Shown piece by piece: positions 15,619-24,414 of a stretch of DNA of 26,719 nucleotides (the stretch's first letter is position 1; each line of letters opens with the position of its first letter). The notes under the pieces were generated by a model. It searched no databases and was not told the origin of the DNA. It saw only the letters and a list, made by a program, of their open reading frames with translations. Origin of the DNA: Enorma phocaeensis. Its GTDB lineage: Bacteria; Actinomycetota; Coriobacteriia; Coriobacteriales; Coriobacteriaceae. The position numbers and the translations under genes were made by a program. The DNA lies in contig NZ_LT891970.1 of NCBI RefSeq assembly GCF_900186505.1, forward strand, positions 1 through 26,719. Direction: 5' to 3'.

Positions 15619-17946
15619 ATGAAGCTTAATAACGAGAGCCCCTCTTTGGGAATCTTAAGACCGTTCTTTTTCGTATTCGTTCTCCTGGCTATGGGCGCAG
15701 CGCTGTTATCGACGGTTGCTCCTCGAAACGCGTGTGCCGAGGAGCTTGTTTCGATTGAGGATGGTGTCTACGTCATTAAATCTGGGGTAGGAGATGGCAA
15801 AGTACTGGACATTAGTGAAGCCGATACGTCGAATGGTGTAAATGTTCAGATTTTCGAAGATACCGGCTCTTTAGGTCAGTACTGGCGAATCGAAGCGCAG
15901 GGCGAGCATTATCGAATCGTAAATTCCATGACCGGTATTTCTTTAGATGTATATGCAGCTCTTCAGGCTAGTGGTACCAACGTTCAGGTTTTCCAATGGA
16001 ATGGATCCGAAGCTCAGCTTTGGGATTTTATAATGAGCGATGATGGGTCCGTTTCGATTCGCTCCGTATGCAACGGTTTAGTTCTTGACGTGTATGCAGG
16101 GCTAGACGCAAACGGAACGAACGTTCAGGTGTTCGAGAGCAATGGTTCTGCGGCACAAAGATGGACCCTTTCTCCCGTGACCCAAACAATACCGGATGGT
16201 CTTTACAGAATCAGCTCCGCCCTCGATATCGATTTGGTTTTTGACGTGCCCGCTGCGGCTAGGTCTAACAGTGTTGGGATTCAACTTTGGAATTCTAATT
16301 CGTCACTTGCTCAAACGTGGAAGCTCTCCTTTGATGAGGAAACTGGATTTTATACAATCGTTTCGGCAGTTTCAGGTCGAAGCCTTGATGTTCCGGCAGG
16401 TATTGGCGCTAATGGGACCTTGCTTCAGCAATTCGATCAAAACAATTCTGCCGCTCAGTGTTGGAGTATCGTCGGTGACGATGAGTCAGGTTATGCTATA
16501 CGTTCGGCGCTTGGTTTTACTATTGATGTCCCAAGCGCAATCGCTGATTCTGGGGTGAAGATTCAACTTTGGGAAAGTAATGGAAGCACCGCCCAGAAAT
16601 GGATTATCTCTGAAACGAACATTGATATTAGTGGGTTATATTTACTAGCCAGTTCGCTTGACGAAGGAATGGTTCTCGACGTAAGCGCTGCTTCAAAAGA
16701 AGAAAATGCGAGAATTCAGATATGGTCGAGCAATGGCACACTTGCGCAAAAGTGGCAAGTATCTAAGCAGGATGATGGCAGCTATGAGATCCGGAATGCC
16801 AATTCGGGGCTTTATCTATCCGATAACGGGGGTACTCAGCTTGTCAGCCTTAATCAAGCTGAGAGCGATGAAGCATCGTGGTTGGTTTCTGTGGGACGTG
16901 GTGGATTAATGTTTATAAACAAGAGTACCGGACGTGCCCTTGACCTGTCTGCTGCGTGTACTGAAGAGGGAACATCAGTCGGTCCGTTCAATATGAATGG
17001 GACGGAGGCGCAGTCTTGGATTCTCTTGTCAACTACGCTCATCGAGGAAGGTTGCTACATTCTGTTCAATAACTCCGGTAGCTCTCAGGCACTTGATGTT
17101 CCGGCGGCAACTACCGAAGATTCCATTGCGTTGCAGACTTATGAATCCAACAATACGTCAGCTCAAAAGTGGATTGTGGAGAGTACGGGCGATGGTTGGT
17201 ACGAGATCACTAATGTTAATTCTGGATTAGCTCTTGATGTCAGAAACGGCTCTGCTCAACCAGGGAATGCCGTTCAACAGTACGCCAGCAACAATTCTGC
17301 TGCCCAACGCTGGTCTTTCGAAATTGCTCCGGGTGGCGGAATTCAAATAAAGTCGAAGCTTGGAAACTATGCTGTAACAGTTGATGCTGAAACTGCAGTT
17401 TCCGGTTCTCAGGTGGTTATAGATGCGCCTCGTGAATCCAGCACGTATTCATGGACGTTTGTGGAGACGAGCTATATTCAGGAAGTTGATGATATTTGGG
17501 GGGATTCCTCCTATATCAATCAAATGCGATCAATTGCTCAACGGCAGGGAAGTAGGACAAATTGGATTGCAATCGCCGATAAGAGCAGGAATCGCTGCAC
17601 CGTCTTTTATTATACCGGCGGCGAATGGGTGCTTGCTAACTCTATGGATGTGCTAACAAGCGGAAATACATTCACGGGATCTCATGAAGTCTATATTCGC
17701 GCTCGTGGCTACTGGAAGGAGCCAGATTGCTACGATGTTAACGATTGGTATATCGGATTCGTTGAAGACTGGTGGAGCTCGCCCAGCTCGAGTCATATGC
17801 GCTATGTCGAAGGCATGGGTTATGACGAAGGCCAAGGTTTCCATTATGGTTTCGCTGGTTCAGGTTGTATCTGCATTCCCGACTACGAGAAATCTCTGTG
17901 GCTCTATAACAATATTGAGATTGGCTCAACGGTTTATATCTTTTAG
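15619..17946 (+). CDS. Secreted ricin-type beta-trefoil repeat protein with L,D-transpeptidase (YkuD)-like C-terminus
   Basis: A 775-residue exported protein. Residues ~1-41 are a signal peptide with a hydrophobic core FFFVFVLLAMGAALL and likely cleavage after NACA. Residues ~50-615 hold twelve units of 45-50 residues, most with the ricin pattern LDV...GTNVQVF...AQ.W; the W positions fall near 88, 133, 180, 232, 279, 326, 377, 419, 465, 516, 563 and 611, so about four trefoils. Residues ~635-775 resemble a YkuD domain: NWIAIADKSRNRCTVF, an upstream His (~742) and Cys (~750) in FHYGFAGSGCICI, then a DY..SLWLYNNIEIGSTVYIF end. The usual SHGCIR motif is altered (Ser for His, Cys for Arg) but the Cys is kept. 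GGGGG lies upstream of the ATG. It probably binds wall glycan, and cross-linking is uncertain. A terminator follows. Confidence 0.85.
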   Translation: MKLNNESPSLGILRPFFFVFVLLAMGAALLSTVAPRNACAEELVSIEDGVYVIKSGVGDGKVLDISEADTSNGVNVQIFEDTGSLGQYWRIEAQGEHYRIVNSMTGISLDVYAALQASGTNVQVFQWNGSEAQLWDFIMSDDGSVSIRSVCNGLVLDVYAGLDANGTNVQVFESNGSAAQRWTLSPVTQTIPDGLYRISSALDIDLVFDVPAAARSNSVGIQLWNSNSSLAQTWKLSFDEETGFYTIVSAVSGRSLDVPAGIGANGTLLQQFDQNNSAAQCWSIVGDDESGYAIRSALGFTIDVPSAIADSGVKIQLWESNGSTAQKWIISETNIDISGLYLLASSLDEGMVLDVSAASKEENARIQIWSSNGTLAQKWQVSKQDDGSYEIRNANSGLYLSDNGGTQLVSLNQAESDEASWLVSVGRGGLMFINKSTGRALDLSAACTEEGTSVGPFNMNGTEAQSWILLSTTLIEEGCYILFNNSGSSQALDVPAATTEDSIALQTYESNNTSAQKWIVESTGDGWYEITNVNSGLALDVRNGSAQPGNAVQQYASNNSAAQRWSFEIAPGGGIQIKSKLGNYAVTVDAETAVSGSQVVIDAPRESSTYSWTFVETSYIQEVDDIWGDSSYINQMRSIAQRQGSRTNWIAIADKSRNRCTVFYYTGGEWVLANSMDVLTSGNTFTGSHEVYIRARGYWKEPDCYDVNDWYIGFVEDWWSSPSSSHMRYVEGMGYDEGQGFHYGFAGSGCICIPDYEKSLWLYNNIEIGSTVYIF

Positions 17947-17982
17947 CCTTGCTTGAGCTGAATGAGATCTTCTAGTTATTAT

Positions 17983-18009
17983 GGGGTATCGGTTTCCGGT
18001 ACCCCTTTT
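17983..18009 (+). terminator. Rho-independent terminator
   Basis: A 10-bp stem (GGGGTATCGG at 17983-17992 with CCGGTACCCC at 17996-18005, one G-U pair) closes a TTT loop and is followed by TTTT. It lies 36 nt after the ricin-repeat gene stop and should end the rmlC-to-lectin transcript. The next gene starts only 24 nt beyond, so that gene needs read-through or a promoter overlapping this region. Confidence 0.88.
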
Positions 18010-18032
18010 CAATCGGGAGGCAAAAGGAAATT

Positions 18033-18950
18033 ATGAATTCGACCGATATTACCGCCACACCCAAGGTGGCAGTAGCTATGTCTGTTTACAATGGCTCATC
18101 TCATCTTCAAGAACAGATTGACAGCATTCTTAATCAAGTTGGCGTAGCGGTCTATTTATTTGCGCGGGATGATGGATCAACTGATGAATCGTTAGATGTG
18201 CTAACGCGTTATGAAGCGCGGGGCTCACTTGAACTATTGAGGGGAGGAAACGTTGGAGTTGTCAAATCTTTTTTATCTCTGATTGCTGCCATCGACACAT
18301 CGTTTGACTATATTGCTCTTTGTGATCAAGACGATGTCTGGCGTAATGATAAGTTGGCACGAGCCGTCTCATTACTTGTTGATAAAGATCAGTCTATACC
18401 TCAATTGTATTGCTCGGAATACATTTTCTGTGATGCGAATATGAATGAAGTTGCACCGTCGCATCTTAATCAGAATGGTGTGAATTTCACCAAGTTGCTC
18501 TATGAAAACGTGGTTTCAGGAAACACTATCGTGATGAACCGGTCTCTTGCTAATGCTGTAATAAACGCCGGAATGGATGATGTGTACTGTCATGATTGGT
18601 GGATTGCTTTAGTTGCTGCGGCGCTTGGAGAGTTGACCTATGACGAATATCCTTCGCTGTACTATCGTCGTACCGGGGCAAATGTGAGCCCGACAGGAAA
18701 TTCGGGAATTAGTCTTTTGAAGTATCGACTCAAGACGTTCTTCCAAGGACGGCAATTATCATGTATTACACATCAGCTTGAAAAGCTAGACAGCGTTTTC
18801 GGTTCAGCCATATCATCAAATAAATCCGATGTATTGAATAGCTTTTTACATGGCAGGAGAATTCATAAAGCATGCTATCCCCAACGGCTGCGACAAAAAA
18901 TGTCAGAGGAGATAGCGTTGAGATTACTGTTTCTCATCGGACTTCTGTGA
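18033..18950 (+). CDS. Glycosyltransferase family 2, rhamnosyltransferase-like
   Basis: A 305-residue GT2 enzyme with VAVAMSVYNGSSHLQEQIDSI, ARDDGSTDESLDVL, and the motif ALCDQDDVWRNDKLARAV, which is common in capsule and rhamnan transferases using dTDP-rhamnose or similar donors. YRRTGANVS near residue 212 is also typical of this subgroup. It is soluble or peripherally bound. The ATG has AAAAGG 5 nt upstream. Because a strong terminator precedes it, its expression may be lower than that of the preceding operon. The 3' end overlaps the minus-strand DUF2304 gene by 27 nt. RmlC in the locus fits a rhamnose donor, but this remains inference. Confidence 0.88.
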   Translation: MNSTDITATPKVAVAMSVYNGSSHLQEQIDSILNQVGVAVYLFARDDGSTDESLDVLTRYEARGSLELLRGGNVGVVKSFLSLIAAIDTSFDYIALCDQDDVWRNDKLARAVSLLVDKDQSIPQLYCSEYIFCDANMNEVAPSHLNQNGVNFTKLLYENVVSGNTIVMNRSLANAVINAGMDDVYCHDWWIALVAAALGELTYDEYPSLYYRRTGANVSPTGNSGISLLKYRLKTFFQGRQLSCITHQLEKLDSVFGSAISSNKSDVLNSFLHGRRIHKACYPQRLRQKMSEEIALRLLFLIGLL

Positions 18951-19301
18951 CGATTTCTTCTCTTCAGTCACTTCTCTCCTCGTTAAGGCTAGCTCTTGCG
19001 CCAATTCGTTAATTCGCCCTTTGAGTAGGGAAAGATCGGCTGATAAAGTGAAAACTTTCCATAATAATAATGCGATGACAACAAGATAGATGAAGTTAGC
19101 CGGGGATAGGAAGCCTAGTAGCGTTGAGATGCAGACTGCAACATTAGGGAAGATGGCGAGAAGAACGAGAATACATGCTGCCACGATCCAATAGACAGCA
19201 TCTTCAATGAGAAGTTTTGAGTGTTTGATTTTTGAGCCCACAACCCACAGAGCAAGAAGTGTGCTTGCTATCAATATGGCTCTCAACTGGATAGGCAACA
19301 T
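18924..19301 (-). CDS. DUF2304 family membrane protein
   Basis: A 125-residue protein with three hydrophobic helices (about 8-25, 36-58 and 66-88) and a charged C-terminal tail starting SLLKGRINELAQELALTRRE, likely a short coiled coil. The plan matches DUF2304 proteins, which commonly sit next to DPM1-like GT2 genes and may help them act at the membrane. The upstream GT2 stop lies at 19310-19312; GGTGAGG there is a good ribosome-binding site for the ATG at 19301, 6 nt away. A GTG at 19313 would overlap the GT2 stop and remove that site, so I prefer the ATG. Its exact biochemical role is unknown. Confidence 0.8.
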   Translation of the reverse strand: MLPIQLRAILIASTLLALWVVGSKIKHSKLLIEDAVYWIVAACILVLLAIFPNVAVCISTLLGFLSPANFIYLVVIALLLWKVFTLSADLSLLKGRINELAQELALTRREVTEEKKSSQKSDEKQ

Positions 19302-19309
19302 AATTATCC

Positions 19310-19993
19310 TCACCTAAGGAATCTCAGCATAATGATTGATAGGCATGTCCGCGACATGTACCTCAAGATATTGGCGACCTTAAGATAGCTTTGTCCACCC
19401 TGCCTTTCCCGCATGGTCGCCTGGATCTCGATAACTGAATGTCTTTTACGAGCCACTAGCGCGATAATATCGGGCTCTGGTGCGAAATCAAGCTCTTTAG
19501 AGAATGCTTCAATCAATGAACGACTGTACATTCGCATTCCGCTTGTTGGGTCCGTGACAACTGCTCCCGTAGTGAGTTTTATACATAAGGAGATGAGTCG
19601 GGAGCCCAGTCCACGGGCGCCGCTAGGCTTAACCGTGCCGTCGAGGAAACGCGATGCGATTACGATATCGGAGCCTTTACGAATCATAGTGTCTGCCATT
19701 TGTGGTATGTAGCACGGCAAATGCTGACCGTCCGCGTCGAATTGGACCACAGCATCATACCCATTGCGATACGCATATTTCATACCAGTTTTGAATGCCG
19801 AAGCAAGTCCTGTATTAATGGGTAAGCACAGCGCGTTGAGGCCATAACTCTCGATGACATTCCAAGTATGATCTGTTGAGCCATCATTAATGATGATGTA
19901 ATCAACTTCAGGGCACTCTTCAATAAGTTCAGAAACGGTATTGAACAAGCACTCTTCTTCGTTGAACGCTGGTATTACTGCGAGTATCTTCAT
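19310..19993 (-). CDS. Polyprenyl-phosphate sugar synthase, GT2, DPM1-like
   Basis: A 227-residue GT2 enzyme without C-terminal membrane helices. It has AVIPAFNEEECLFNTVSELI, IINDGSTDHTWNVIE, NTGLASAFKTGMKYAYRNGY, the metal-binding QFDADGQHLP and TDPTSGMRMYSRSL. This matches DPM1-like polyprenyl-phosphate mannose/glucose synthases, which depend on a separate membrane partner; the downstream DUF2304 gene is the obvious candidate. The ATG at 19993 follows GGGA at 9 nt; a TTG at 20008 is less likely. Upstream lies a DUF6541 GT-C gene, which could use the lipid-linked sugar. Together these form a second sugar-loading module, distinct from the ArnC-like one. Confidence 0.9.
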   Translation of the reverse strand: MKILAVIPAFNEEECLFNTVSELIEECPEVDYIIINDGSTDHTWNVIESYGLNALCLPINTGLASAFKTGMKYAYRNGYDAVVQFDADGQHLPCYIPQMADTMIRKGSDIVIASRFLDGTVKPSGARGLGSRLISLCIKLTTGAVVTDPTSGMRMYSRSLIEAFSKELDFAPEPDIIALVARKRHSVIEIQATMRERQGGQSYLKVANILRYMSRTCLSIIMLRFLR

Positions 19994-20044
19994 TTCAACG
20001 ATTCCCAATCGAGGTTTGTGTAGACAATCGATACCGTATGCCGA

Positions 20045-22138
20045 CTACCGATTAATACGGTACACCTTCAACGTGCTGCATTCATAGACAAGAGTGAAAC
20101 CGGGGGTATCTTCAGTTATGGAAGATATGCCGCTAAAAAGCGTCTCATCGTAATCTTCGCGCAAGTTGATGAAGCCTGCGCGGTCAACGCCTCCATTCAA
20201 TACGAGAACATAGCGCGCATCGATGGCATCGACAGCGGCCTGGACCTCAGGATCACTCGCATAGTCACAAAGCCGCTCGCGGATAATGCGGCTTTCTGGA
20301 GTTTCGTTTTCTCCGCCATATCCAACAAACTTTCGATAATAAACGCGGAGTCCATTGGCGCCATAAGCAAGAAAACTGCCATCCATGGGATTGTTGATTA
20401 CTAGTTCTCCCTGGGGGATGATGCCTGTCGAAGAAATATGATCAAGGAAGGCTTGCTCACTCGCGTCAAGAGGATCAGACCAAGAATACACGGTTCTAAT
20501 TTCGCGTCGGTAGTCACCGAAGGTTGTGCGAATGCTCTTCGGCCAATCATAAGGGCTGACATCTTTATAGGCTGCAATATCAGCATCAGTGTATTGATGG
20601 TGAAGGCCGGGTAAGTTGAATTCTGGGATGAAGTTGACAAACAGGAATAGGCAAGCAGATATGGTGGCAACTGCTTTCAGATATTCAGCGGCATGTTTGT
20701 TTGGGGCGTGCGCGTTGGCACGTCTTTCGATAACCCCATATAGCCAAGAAAGGCCGACTGTTGCTAGGGGTATCGCGGAGATGGCTGCAATGGCGGACAA
20801 TCTCATAGGGTCCGTATACCAGAATCCTGAAAGAAATTGCTTGAGATAACCTTCGCGAGAGGCACTTACAATAATAATGCAGCATATAAGCGCATAGGAA
20901 GCGGCAAGCCAGCGGACGCCGCATTGGTGGATAACACAGACGATTCCGAATATAACGACAGCGCCAAGGAGTAGTTGCGCCCCCACCTCGTAGTTGAAGC
21001 CGAAGTTATAGCAAAGGGTAAGAATATTAATAATCGCTTGTAGCGAACTGGTATAGCTTGGCCAAACATGGTTGACGGTGTCCTGGAAGATGGGGAGATG
21101 GAAGCAAAGCAACCAAAAACCAATACACACAAAGACGAACGCAAGGCAAGCTATTGCTTTCCGCAGGGTTGACCATTCCTGCCGGTTGGAAAAACAACAA
21201 ATTCGGGAGATGCAGTAAGGAGCGAGAAAGACTATGCAAGTAAAGATAGTGTTGGGATGGCAAAGTGCGATACCCACGATTGTTATAAGCAGGATTGATA
21301 AGATTTTTACTCGCTCAGAGCAGGCATATCGATCTGCAATTAAGAAAATGAATAGCGCCATCGCGCTTGGCATAAGTGCGAAACCTGCAACATTTGCATA
21401 GATGGGACCAAATGTTAATAGGCTCCAAGGGAACGCGACAAATGCCAGGGAGACAAGTGAGGCGCAAAGTTGCATCCGTGGTGAATCGCCAAAAAGTGCT
21501 GAAATGAGTGCGATTATGTTAAGCGGAAAAACGATAAAACAAATTACAAACATAGAGGAATTAATTACCAACGGTACGGAGAGCTGAGTTGCCTGTACCG
21601 TGAGCGCACAAAGAGCATGCCAAGCGGCAGGATAGAAGCCATTGTAATGAAGTGGCGCAATTGCTCGATCCGCCGCAGTGAGATAGGCGCTCGTATCAAA
21701 TGAGGAAAGGATGCCGGAGTCTGCCATGGCGCGAATCAGGTAAAGATGCTGGGTAACATCATAAGCTTGGAATAAAGCATCGGGCTCGCCTATACGCGAG
21801 AGAAAAAGGTTGTATCCCAGCGCTATCCCCAAGATAATGCAGACCGCTGGTGCAAGTGGAGATATTCTTGGCAGAGCGACAACGCGGATCTTTTGACGCA
21901 TCAAACAATATAAGGTGATCGAAGGAAGTAAGATGGCACCAAAAATGGTAATGGGTGACGAAGGGATATGCGCAAGGGCAAATACTTGGCCGACAATGGC
22001 GATTAATGAGAGACTAACAAGCGGGGAAAGCAACAGAGACCATGAGATCTGGACCCCAGTCGCTCTAAGCACGCAAAATCCTGGGAGAACTAGAAATGCT
22101 GTCAAGATGAGCGCTGATGAAGCGAATTCCAGCCACAT
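20045..22138 (-). CDS. DUF6541-type polytopic membrane protein, GT-C-like
   Basis: A 697-residue protein with about 13-14 hydrophobic helices in the first ~500 residues and a soluble C-terminal domain (~520-697). The first large loop contains GEPDALFQAYDVTQHLYLIRAMADSG and LHYNGFYPAAWHAL, acidic and His residues in the position where GT-C enzymes bind metal or the lipid-phosphate donor. The organisation fits DUF6541 membrane proteins of actinobacteria, thought to be arabinosyl/mannosyl-transferase-like. The ATG at 22138 follows GAGG at about 10 nt. It is the first gene of a minus-strand operon with the DPM1-like GT2 and DUF2304 genes. Acting on the outer face with the GT2-made lipid-linked sugar is inferred; donor and acceptor are unknown. 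Confidence 0.8.
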   Translation of the reverse strand: MWLEFASSALILTAFLVLPGFCVLRATGVQISWSLLLSPLVSLSLIAIVGQVFALAHIPSSPITIFGAILLPSITLYCLMRQKIRVVALPRISPLAPAVCIILGIALGYNLFLSRIGEPDALFQAYDVTQHLYLIRAMADSGILSSFDTSAYLTAADRAIAPLHYNGFYPAAWHALCALTVQATQLSVPLVINSSMFVICFIVFPLNIIALISALFGDSPRMQLCASLVSLAFVAFPWSLLTFGPIYANVAGFALMPSAMALFIFLIADRYACSERVKILSILLITIVGIALCHPNTIFTCIVFLAPYCISRICCFSNRQEWSTLRKAIACLAFVFVCIGFWLLCFHLPIFQDTVNHVWPSYTSSLQAIINILTLCYNFGFNYEVGAQLLLGAVVIFGIVCVIHQCGVRWLAASYALICCIIIVSASREGYLKQFLSGFWYTDPMRLSAIAAISAIPLATVGLSWLYGVIERRANAHAPNKHAAEYLKAVATISACLFLFVNFIPEFNLPGLHHQYTDADIAAYKDVSPYDWPKSIRTTFGDYRREIRTVYSWSDPLDASEQAFLDHISSTGIIPQGELVINNPMDGSFLAYGANGLRVYYRKFVGYGGENETPESRIIRERLCDYASDPEVQAAVDAIDARYVLVLNGGVDRAGFINLREDYDETLFSGISSITEDTPGFTLVYECSTLKVYRINR

Positions 22139-22349
22139 ACTAAACTGACCTCGTAATTCTATCTAGTATCCGCAGAGAGCGAAAATAATATGCGTTTACT
22201 ATAGCTGAATTACCGACAGGAACAGCGCGTGACAAGGCACATAAATAAGCGGATGCCGATCCTTCTCATATAGTTTTTCTCGAACGAATATTAAATTGAA
22301 TCATTGTCATATAGAATTACTCTGTTCGGTTCTCTGTAGGAGTGTTGTC
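22139..22349. promoter_or_regulatory. Divergent AT-rich intergenic region
   Basis: This 211-nt gap separates the minus-strand DUF6541 operon from the plus-strand GlfT2-like gene, so both promoters should be here. The sequence is notably AT-rich at 22270-22320, with ATATTAAATTGAATCATTG and TATAGAAT elements, but no pair with good 16-18 nt spacing is convincing. TAGGAG at 22337-22342 serves the plus gene. No riboswitch-like fold or small gene was found. Confidence 0.4.
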
Positions 22350-24221
22350 ATGAATTTTAAGATTATGAACGTACTGATGTCCGATGCGTCTCAGTTTGTC
22401 CTTGCTCCCTCGTTGCTTTGCCGTGCGACACGACCTTTTCATATAATCAATGGTGACGCTTGGGTGCTGGATGGTCCGGGCACCTTTGATTTCACGACAT
22501 ACTTCAATGCGCTCTCCATTCAAAAATGGAAGCAATATACTGTCGCAAATAAATTCTATCTACACGTTGAAGTTAAGGGAGCATCGGCAAGTGTGTGGCA
22601 GACGCGAGCGGATTCCTTCTCTTTTTATTCTGAGGAAATTGAGGGAACGCGGCTAAGCATTAACTCTTCAGATGAATGGCAATGTTTGGATATCGAGCTC
22701 GTTGATGGGGAGCGAGATGTCATCACTTCGTTTGCCTTTTCGAGTGATGGACCTTTGCAGCTTCGTAATGGATATTACTACGTTGCAGTTGATGAGGACA
22801 AAGTGCGAAATGTAGAGCTTGCCCTCTGCACAACTACATTTAAGAAAGAGGAATATATCCTTCGTAATATAAATGCGGTAAGAAATGAAATAATAGAATC
22901 CGATGATCGTATTTCTGATCATTTTACGATGCATGTTGTTGATAACGGACGTACTCTCGATGTAAAGAGTCTTTCTGATGGGAAGGTTATAGTTCACCCT
23001 AATGATAATGTGGGTGGTGCGGGAGGATTCGCTCGGGGCATGATTGAGGCGATGGAGCAAAAGCCTCGCGCGACTCACGTGTTGCTGATGGATGATGATG
23101 TAGCTATATCTGCAGAGAGCATCATTCGCACTTTTAACCTTCTCTCACTTGTTAATTCTGAATACGAAGGTGCTTTTGTTTCTGGCGCAATGATGAATCT
23201 AGACGAGCCTAATATGCGTTGGGAGGAGATGGGCTTCGTAGGATTTGACGGAGCGTTTCATCCGGTGAAACCTCCTGCACGCATGGATGTGCTGCACGAT
23301 GTAGTCGCGAGTGAGGCATATGATATTCCAAGTTACATGCCACGCTGCGAAGACCAGGAACAGCACTATGCGGCATGGTGGTATTGCGTCATTCCGATGT
23401 CTCAAATTGATGAGTATGGGTTGCCGCTCCCGTTGTTCGTTCGCGGCGATGATGTTGAATATAGTCGCCGCTGTAAGCCGAAATTCATAACCATGAACGG
23501 CATCTGTATCTGGCATTTATCGTTTCATATGCGATATAACGCCGCGCAGGAGCGCTATCAAATGACGCGAAACTGCTTTATTGATCAGTTTGCGAGCGAT
23601 TTTGCTCCACTCTCCGATTTTCTGGGATGGCTTAGGAAAACGTTTGAGCTTGAAATAAGAAAGTTTAATTACGCGGATGCCGCTTTGCTTTTAGACGGCT
23701 TCGAGGATTTTCTCAAAGGTCCTGAGTGGCTTATAAGCAATGAGGCGCGAACAGCCTTTATCGATGCGAATAAACGAGCGGCAAAAACCATTTCGTACGA
23801 AGAATTGTGTCATGAAGCAATGGCCATGGGTGTCGATCTTTCCGATTTGACAGATTGGAAGGTTTATCGAGACTTGCCCTATGGACGCGCATCGAAGATA
23901 AAAGATCTCTATTCACTTAATGGGAATAGGGGTGTCGATGTGATGACGGAGAGGGGAAAGGTTGCGATTATTGACAATGTTGGCTGGGCGGATCCACGCG
24001 GAAAAATAAGGGCTGCTGAAACGATTGTCTCTATCGATATTCCCGGTCGTAAAGGGGCGATTAGAAAGCGCGATCGAGAGCGCTATAGTGCGCTCAGCAA
24101 GCGACTTTCAGCTGATCTAAAATACTTCAAGGACCATAAGAAGCGACTTGAAGCAGATTATAAACAAGCTTTTTCCAAATTAACATCAGTTTCTTTTTGG
24201 AAAGATTATCTAGGATTGTGA
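22350..24221 (+). CDS. GlfT2-like galactofuranosyltransferase (GT2)
   Basis: A 623-residue protein, close to the 637 residues of mycobacterial GlfT2. Residues ~1-165 form the beta-sandwich N-domain. The GT-A domain has CTTTFKKEEYILRNI, NDNVGGAGGFARGM, the metal motif LLMDDDVAIS (Asp248-250), MPRCEDQEQHYAAWWYCV, PLFVRGDDVEYSRR and IWHLSFHMRYNAAQERYQ with the likely metal His389; spacing agrees with GlfT2 (Asp256/258, His396). The C-terminal ~200 residues are helical and charged. The family builds galactofuranan from UDP-Galf on a lipid-linked acceptor. The ATG at 22350 has TAGGAG 7 nt upstream. UDP-galactopyranose mutase and a GlfT1-like starter are not in the window. The gene stands alone, divergent from the DUF6541 operon. 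Confidence 0.9.
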   Translation: MNFKIMNVLMSDASQFVLAPSLLCRATRPFHIINGDAWVLDGPGTFDFTTYFNALSIQKWKQYTVANKFYLHVEVKGASASVWQTRADSFSFYSEEIEGTRLSINSSDEWQCLDIELVDGERDVITSFAFSSDGPLQLRNGYYYVAVDEDKVRNVELALCTTTFKKEEYILRNINAVRNEIIESDDRISDHFTMHVVDNGRTLDVKSLSDGKVIVHPNDNVGGAGGFARGMIEAMEQKPRATHVLLMDDDVAISAESIIRTFNLLSLVNSEYEGAFVSGAMMNLDEPNMRWEEMGFVGFDGAFHPVKPPARMDVLHDVVASEAYDIPSYMPRCEDQEQHYAAWWYCVIPMSQIDEYGLPLPLFVRGDDVEYSRRCKPKFITMNGICIWHLSFHMRYNAAQERYQMTRNCFIDQFASDFAPLSDFLGWLRKTFELEIRKFNYADAALLLDGFEDFLKGPEWLISNEARTAFIDANKRAAKTISYEELCHEAMAMGVDLSDLTDWKVYRDLPYGRASKIKDLYSLNGNRGVDVMTERGKVAIIDNVGWADPRGKIRAAETIVSIDIPGRKGAIRKRDRERYSALSKRLSADLKYFKDHKKRLEADYKQAFSKLTSVSFWKDYLGL

Positions 24222-24414
24222 CAACTTCTACGTTGAGGGCATTTTAAATAGCGATGTCAACTGGAATGCGCGCATTGTGGTATACAGGATTCACTGCGGG
24301 GCTTTTGGCCCACTTGGTCTCGTCTCTATCCTTGATCGATATATCGCTGAGTCTCTGCTGTCGCCTAGAGGAAAGCTGGTAGTCGAGAAAGTATGGGTTG
24401 AATTTCAACCTTAG
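24214..24414 (+). pseudogene. Possible C-terminal gene remnant, unrecognised
   Basis: An open frame of 66 codons with no clear start runs from just inside the end of the GlfT2-like gene to a TAG at 24412. It reads protein-like (for example NFYVEGILNSDVNWNARI, LVVEKVWVEFQP), with composition like the island rather than the GC-rich IS flank. The opposite strand is also open over much of this stretch, so the reading direction is not certain. It may be the tail of a glycan gene lost when the IS elements arrived, or chance. I do not recognise a family. Confidence 0.25.
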
